Positions 60,080 through 64,000 of a stretch of DNA of 64,000 nt are shown in pieces. The notes under the pieces are model-generated. The model searched no databases, was not told where the DNA came from, and saw only the letters and a list, made by a program, of their open reading frames with translations. Every line of letters begins with the position of its first letter. The first letter of the stretch is position 1. Both the position numbers and the translations under genes were made by a program. The DNA is from Levilactobacillus brevis. GTDB taxonomy: Bacteria; Bacillota; Bacilli; Lactobacillales; Lactobacillaceae. The stretch spans positions 1,674,001 through 1,738,000 of the forward strand of contig CP079699.1 in assembly GCA_021383565.1 (NCBI GenBank). The letters run 5' to 3'.

Positions 60080-62521
60080 CTACTCTTTCTTCCGCTTCCA
60101 GCCTAACCAGCCGCCAATCGTCAGCAACCCAAGTAACGCCGCGCCCCACCAGCTTGAGACGGTCCATTCATCCGTTTGTGGCAGCGTTTCCATTTTAGGT
60201 GATTTCTCTGATTTAGCTACCGTGGACCGCCGACCATTTAATACCGTCATCCCCGGTTGCGGACGGGCTTGCGTGGTACTCGAGCCTACCTGCACGCCAT
60301 CCGGCTGGCCGCTTGAATCTGGCTTAGTCGGCTTTTCGATTGGCGCTGGATCCGGCTTATCCGGCGTGATCTGATCACCATCACCATCGCTGGTCACCTC
60401 TTCATAGAGATAGGTAACCACTTGATCCGCTGTGCTAAAGGTCCCCTGCGCATTAGCCGGCGTCGTAACCAACTGATAGCCGGTCACTGTCACCGGAGAC
60501 GTTGCGTAGGCTTCACCTGGCTTTCCTGTCAATACAACATCCGGTGCCACTGGCGTTCCATCCGCCGTCTGGTAGTGCACCGTCACTCTGGTTTCACTCG
60601 TTGTCGGCGGTACCACAACGCTCGTCTTCGCGTAGAAGTAGGTCACTTGTTGCGCCTGATCCGTGAAGGTCCCCGTGGCTGGTCCCTGAACTTTCTGTAA
60701 CGTATAGCCCGTCACCGTCTTGGCTTGGGTGGTGTATGACTCACCGTACTTTCCTGTCAAAACTTGCGGTTCAGCCACCGCCGCACCGGTTGCTTCATCT
60801 ACATAGGTCACCGTCACCGGGGCACTCTCGTTTTGATCATAAACGTAAGTCACGGCAATCGCCGTCGTCCCAAACGTCCCGGTAGCATTTGCTGGTAGCT
60901 TGCTCTGGTCTAGCGTATAACCCGCGATAGTCTTGGGCGTGGTGGTGTAGGTCTGACCAACCGCCCCGTCACTCAGGACGGTAGCCGGCGCAATCGAGGC
61001 GCCTTGCTGATTGGTATAATGAACCGTTACTGGCGCGGCTACCTGCGCATCGGTAATGTAAGGCGCGTAGTAGGTCAACACACGGCGCCCGTCCCCATCA
61101 TAATAGCAAGCGACCAAGTAATACGTATACGGCAACTGCTGAATACCAATCCCGGAGCCGGCCGCCGAACTGGTCGTTGGTCCAGGGGTTACCTGCGATT
61201 TAACCACTTTAAATTCCACCTGGGTATCACCAATCGCCGTACCGTTAGCGCCCCGGCGATAGACATTAATCACACTGGGATTCAGAGTGTGCCAACTCCA
61301 GTAGTCAAAATAAATGGTCGACCCAGTTGGTTCCCCGTAATGTCCGAGTACCGCATTGTAATTTTGCGGTAATTTCAAACCCAAGTTAGACATCAGCACC
61401 GTGTCCTGCCCCGGCTTCAAATAAACCGGTGCGCGCCAAATCTCCTGGCCGCCAATGTTGAGACCGCCCTGATCAAACTGTGCGGCGTCTAGCATGGAGA
61501 AATCTCTAATTGAATTGTGAATAGCCGAGATATAGGTTAGTTTCTTCATGTTGGCCAACGCACTAATATCACTGACTCGATTGTTAGAGAACTGCAGGGA
61601 GGTCAGTTTCGTTAAATTCTTGATGGGTGACAAGTCGGTAATATCGCCGTGCCAGTAGCCGGGTACTCGACCATTATCTGTGCTGTCTAAGACGTTCAGT
61701 AAGTCTAAACTTTCCAAATTGGTCGCATATTGCAGGCCCTCGATAGAATACGAGGTCTTCCCGTCAATATAGGTCGAAGATTTTACTTGAATAGAAAAAC
61801 TCTTTAGCAATAGCATGTCGCTCTTGGTAATGTCGTCAACCGAATTCCACGTCTTATCCGAATAGCCGGGATCGACGAGATTATTATTCCAATGGTTGCC
61901 ATTGCCTTGGAGATTCCGAAGCAACACTGCCTGTAGTCGCTTGTTGGGCATCCACTCATCGATTGGCGCATCGTCATAAATAAGTTGATCGTCGGTCGGC
62001 GCTATCGGAAGAGTCGCCACGACCGGACTGACTGCCGTGCGGACACGGGCGGTACGCGTCTGTCTGGTTGGCGATACAGGTGGCGTGACGCGCTGATACT
62101 TATGGACCTGCGCCGGCGTGACTGGCTTCTGCACCGTGGCTGGTGTTGGCCGATCCGCCAGTTGCTTTACGGGTTTGGTTGGCTGCTGTGGTATTGAATC
62201 TGTCGGTGCTGGATTAGACCCGTCCGCAGTCGTAGAGGTTGTTGTCGGCGTTTCTTGGGCTGGTACTGTCTCGTCAGCTGGCTTATTCGCAGGTGCTGCC
62301 GCATGGCCCCTAACGGTTGTCGACGGTAAAGTTACCGTCTGGGTCGCTGAACGACTAGCTTGAACGGCACTCTCTGTATCCGCACGTGCCCCATCATTTG
62401 GTGGTAATTGGTCGGCCTGGGCCTTTCCAGAAACCATCAGTAACGAGACGGTTGCAATGCTAGCAATTATCCATTTTTTATTCGACTTATACAGCTTGAA
62501 TCGAACGTTTTCTTCAGTCAT
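60080..62521 (-). CDS. LPxTG surface protein with LRR and three MucBP repeats
   Basis: 813 aa. KxYKxGKxW-type signal peptide (FKLYKSNKKWIIASIATVSLL). A Pro/Thr/Ala-rich region to about residue 175, then WMPNKRLQ and LRRs (about 200-350; LTKLTSLQFSNNRVSDISALANM). Three MucBP units follow at about 500-730, each with the VTVxYxxxxGxxxA and GYTL pattern. The anchor is LPQTD near 775, then a hydrophobic span and KRKKE. Predicted to bind mucin or other glycoproteins. ATG 62521. Monocistronic. Confidence 0.94.
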   Translation of the reverse strand: MTEENVRFKLYKSNKKWIIASIATVSLLMVSGKAQADQLPPNDGARADTESAVQASRSATQTVTLPSTTVRGHAAAPANKPADETVPAQETPTTTSTTADGSNPAPTDSIPQQPTKPVKQLADRPTPATVQKPVTPAQVHKYQRVTPPVSPTRQTRTARVRTAVSPVVATLPIAPTDDQLIYDDAPIDEWMPNKRLQAVLLRNLQGNGNHWNNNLVDPGYSDKTWNSVDDITKSDMLLLKSFSIQVKSSTYIDGKTSYSIEGLQYATNLESLDLLNVLDSTDNGRVPGYWHGDITDLSPIKNLTKLTSLQFSNNRVSDISALANMKKLTYISAIHNSIRDFSMLDAAQFDQGGLNIGGQEIWRAPVYLKPGQDTVLMSNLGLKLPQNYNAVLGHYGEPTGSTIYFDYWSWHTLNPSVINVYRRGANGTAIGDTQVEFKVVKSQVTPGPTTSSAAGSGIGIQQLPYTYYLVACYYDGDGRRVLTYYAPYITDAQVAAPVTVHYTNQQGASIAPATVLSDGAVGQTYTTTPKTIAGYTLDQSKLPANATGTFGTTAIAVTYVYDQNESAPVTVTYVDEATGAAVAEPQVLTGKYGESYTTQAKTVTGYTLQKVQGPATGTFTDQAQQVTYFYAKTSVVVPPTTSETRVTVHYQTADGTPVAPDVVLTGKPGEAYATSPVTVTGYQLVTTPANAQGTFSTADQVVTYLYEEVTSDGDGDQITPDKPDPAPIEKPTKPDSSGQPDGVQVGSSTTQARPQPGMTVLNGRRSTVAKSEKSPKMETLPQTDEWTVSSWWGAALLGLLTIGGWLGWKRKKE

Positions 62522-62930
62522 ACGTCATGGACCTCCCCAAAACGGTTTCTACACTTCACTACGTCCACATCATACCACGTATTACGGATTTTGTAACAAT
62601 ATTAATCCAATGATTGGATTAGATTTTCATATTTTTTTATTTGGAAGATTATTTCCGCCGCTTATTACCGAAAAATGTCATTTGCAAAAGTGGCTATGCA
62701 TTAGTTCTCAGCCCGGTTTTGTCCAGTCCTACTGGCCGATTTGTTTGCTAATGGGCCGCTCCCCTCACTGGTATAATATAAGCATTTCTAATAGCATATT
62801 CTATGAACTTAATTGAGAGCTGGTAACCGATTAGCCAGTAACTTTCCGCCCCAAGTTACCAGCGACACTACGGCCAATCGCACCGAAAAATATTATACAC
62901 ACCATTAATATGGTCTAAAAAGTTCCCGGC
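62522..62930. other. Gene-free interval between the MucBP gene and the small operon
   Basis: No supported gene. A TATAAT-like element lies near 62773 and short AT-rich hairpins are visible; nothing else is recognised. Confidence 0.4.
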
Positions 62931-62933
62931 CAG

Positions 62934-62963
62934 TTGTTTTTCTAATCTCAGCTAGTATATAAT
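62934..62963 (+). promoter_or_regulatory. Promoter of the small-protein operon
   Basis: TTGTTT (62934-62939), 18-bp spacer and TATAAT (62958-62963), 41 bp before the first ATG. Confidence 0.55.
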
Positions 62964-63003
62964 TCAAGTAAGCCTTGAACTTTCAATTTAAGGGAGGATA
63001 AAC

Positions 63004-63288
63004 ATGTCCGAATACTTTCTGATTAACCAACAGAATTACTTTGCAGCCGGTTTTATCGTCAATAACGGCTCGCCATATGTCGACACCGCTGCTGGTCTCG
63101 ACGTCGCGGCCGCCGTGAAAACCGATACGCCAATGAACGCCAAGACTGCGCTTTACCAGCAAGTCTTGACACACCCCGCGGCTGGTAGTGAACGCCCAGC
63201 ATTAACCGAACAAGAGCAAGTCCAATTAACTCGGAAGCTCGATGAAAGCTTTAAAATTATCAGTACCGATAACCTGGAAAGTTGCTAA
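63004..63288 (+). CDS. Hypothetical 94-aa protein
   Basis: Soluble, starting at ATG 63004 after AAGGGAGGATAAAC, a strong ribosome site. N-terminus MSEYFLINQQNYFAAGFIVNNG, a small Ala/Asp-rich centre and a C-terminal helix (LTEQEQVQLTRKLDESFKI). Its C-terminal helix resembles that of the TAG-interrupted ORF downstream (LTTEELVAVQQALLNLF). It is followed by the Cys-rich small gene in 24 bp, so the genes form one unit. No family recognised. Confidence 0.65.
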   Translation: MSEYFLINQQNYFAAGFIVNNGSPYVDTAAGLDVAAAVKTDTPMNAKTALYQQVLTHPAAGSERPALTEQEQVQLTRKLDESFKIISTDNLESC

Positions 63289-63312
63289 AAAAATGAATTG
63301 GAGACGATGATT

Positions 63313-63486
63313 ATGGCTGAAGAAAGCAAGAAAAACAAGACTACCGAAGACAATCCATTTTGCCACGCCGGAATGACCTGCGCTCCCGGCTGTGGTTGTG
63401 CCAGCGCCGATGGTATTTGCCACTGCCCGATGATTTCCGATCGTAAGTGTGCTTGCGATGGTTTCTGTGGCGTACCGAAACATTAA
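63313..63486 (+). CDS. Cys-rich metallothionein-like small protein
   Basis: 57 aa with nine cysteines spaced as C-x5-C-x3-C-x-C...C-x-C...C-x-C-x3-C, plus His near three of them, e.g. FCHAGMTCAPGCGCAS and CHCPMISDRKCACDGFC. The pattern fits a bacterial metallothionein or small zinc/copper-binding protein. ATG 63313 lies 9 nt after GGAG; the earlier TTG 63298 is too close. It sits between the 94-aa gene and the TAG-interrupted ORF. Metal binding is inferred from the Cys arrangement only. Confidence 0.72.
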   Translation: MAEESKKNKTTEDNPFCHAGMTCAPGCGCASADGICHCPMISDRKCACDGFCGVPKH

Positions 63487-63680
63487 TGAATGCAGTCGAA
63501 GATACGGTCGATCTCGCCAATCCAGAGTTTGACCGTATTTTTATTGGCTAGTCTTCCATCCCGGATGTTTGCAACCCAATTAACGAGACCATTCCTATCA
63601 GTACGCCAATCGCACAGCTAACCACAGAAGAATTAGTAGCTGTTCAGCAAGCGCTGCTGAATCTTTTTAAACGACCATAG
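63486..63680 (+). pseudogene. Small ORF interrupted by an in-frame TAG
   Basis: ATG 63486 overlaps the TAA of the Cys-rich gene (TAATG). The frame has a TAG at codon 22 (63549-63551) and then stays open 42 codons to TAG 63678, just before a terminator. Second part: SSIPDVCNPINETIPIS...TEELVAVQQALLNLFKRP. Likely a nonsense-mutated gene; readthrough is possible but unsupported. Confidence 0.5.
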
Positions 63681-63687
63681 GTGCTCT

Positions 63688-63726
63688 AAAAAATGCTAGT
63701 CCCTTGGATTGGGGCTAGCATTTTTT
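63688..63726. terminator. Bidirectional terminator
   Basis: AAAAAATGCTAG pairs with CTAGCATTTTTT around a loop with an inner CCC/GGG stem. It serves the small-protein operon and the DUF3781 gene. Confidence 0.9.
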
Positions 63727-63730
63727 ACTT

Positions 63731-64000
63731 CTATTCAGTTACCCGATTAGCGGTAATCAACCGGTAGTTAAACGAATTAATCACTAACTGCGCGCGTCGC
63801 GTTGAGTTAGTCACATAGTAATTCTTCCCCAACTTCTCAACGTCAGTAGCGCCATCACCCAATACCGCAATGACCAGCGATCCTACCTCTGCCTTTGTCA
63901 GATTAACCGCCAGCTTTTTCTTCACTCGCCCATACACCAACTCGGTATAGCAGACCTGCGCCTTAATCTGGTCTAAGAGTTCCCGCCTAGCTTGCGTCCG
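63731..64000 (-). CDS. DUF3781 protein, 5' end cut by the window edge
   Basis: The frame is open from base 64000 (RTQARRELLDQIKAQVCYTELVYGRV...) to the TGA-type stop at 63731, giving at least 89 residues. CYTELVYGRVKKKLAVNL and VEKLGKNYYVTN are typical of DUF3781. A small soluble protein of unknown function. Apparent starts at TTG 63940 are internal, since the conserved motif begins upstream. Confidence 0.8.
   Translation of the reverse strand, partial: RTQARRELLDQIKAQVCYTELVYGRVKKKLAVNLTKAEVGSLVIAVLGDGATDVEKLGKNYYVTNSTRRAQLVINSFNYRLITANRVTE

Overview
The window is chromosomal DNA of a Lactobacillaceae bacterium, most likely a Levilactobacillus of the L. brevis group. The case rests on an R-specific short-chain alcohol dehydrogenase of the same length (252 aa) and very similar sequence to the L. 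brevis enzyme, an ornithine carbamoyltransferase/carbamate kinase cluster typical of arginine-fermenting lactobacilli, WxL/DUF916 cell-surface genes, and KxYKxGKxW and LPxTG surface proteins. No rRNA, tRNA, CRISPR array, replication origin or phage was seen.

Layout. 1-3.6 kb: arcB-arcC and a truncated YfcC/ArcD-type transporter (minus strand) behind a cre-like site. 3.7-5.8 kb: a two-component pair of the GlnK/GlnL (YcbA/YcbB) type. 6-7.2 kb: glutathione peroxidase and a cysteine hydrolase. 7.3-16.3 kb: a glycan-use cluster with a cytoplasmic GH59 (galactocerebrosidase-type) enzyme, a LacI regulator, and an operon of MFS transporter, DUF2264 protein and beta-glucuronidase. This suggests import and breakdown of a glucuronic-acid- and galactose-containing oligosaccharide. 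16.6-25.5 kb: purine permease, a Cd/Zn-type P-type ATPase with divergent ArsR regulator, a Bcr/CflA drug exporter preceded by an unreported leader peptide, methionine aminopeptidase, a duplicated membrane protein and UppP.

25.7-28.1 kb: an Apf-like secreted protein, a small secreted protein and a DUF998 membrane protein. 28.2-33.5 kb: a redox cluster (two aldo/keto reductases, LysR, zinc alcohol dehydrogenase, NADP-binding reductase, Rrf2), three of whose intergenic regions share ATACGGGTA(T). 34-45 kb: diguanylate cyclase, a QueD-like protein without the catalytic Cys, a SWIM protein, secreted proteins including a tyrosine phosphatase, R-ADH, GNAT, an NAD(P)H reductase with HxlR, DUF2255 and a third AKR. 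45-46.2 kb holds small and probably decayed genes.

46.4-64 kb is surface- and accessory-rich: an adhesin with a Pro/Glu/Thr stalk, a frameshifted thiT, an ABC drug exporter under a MarR regulator, and an intact IS3-family element (3-bp target duplication) inserted in the loop of a terminator. Next come a WxL/Csc complex whose largest member joins plant-type LRRs, a WxL-like domain and a GH8-like domain, an LRR-MucBP LPxTG protein, a Cys-rich metallothionein-like small protein, and an edge-truncated DUF3781 gene. Several small genes are broken (thiT deletion, two in-frame TAG codons, one frameshift), and the Csc anchor protein has no signal peptide.
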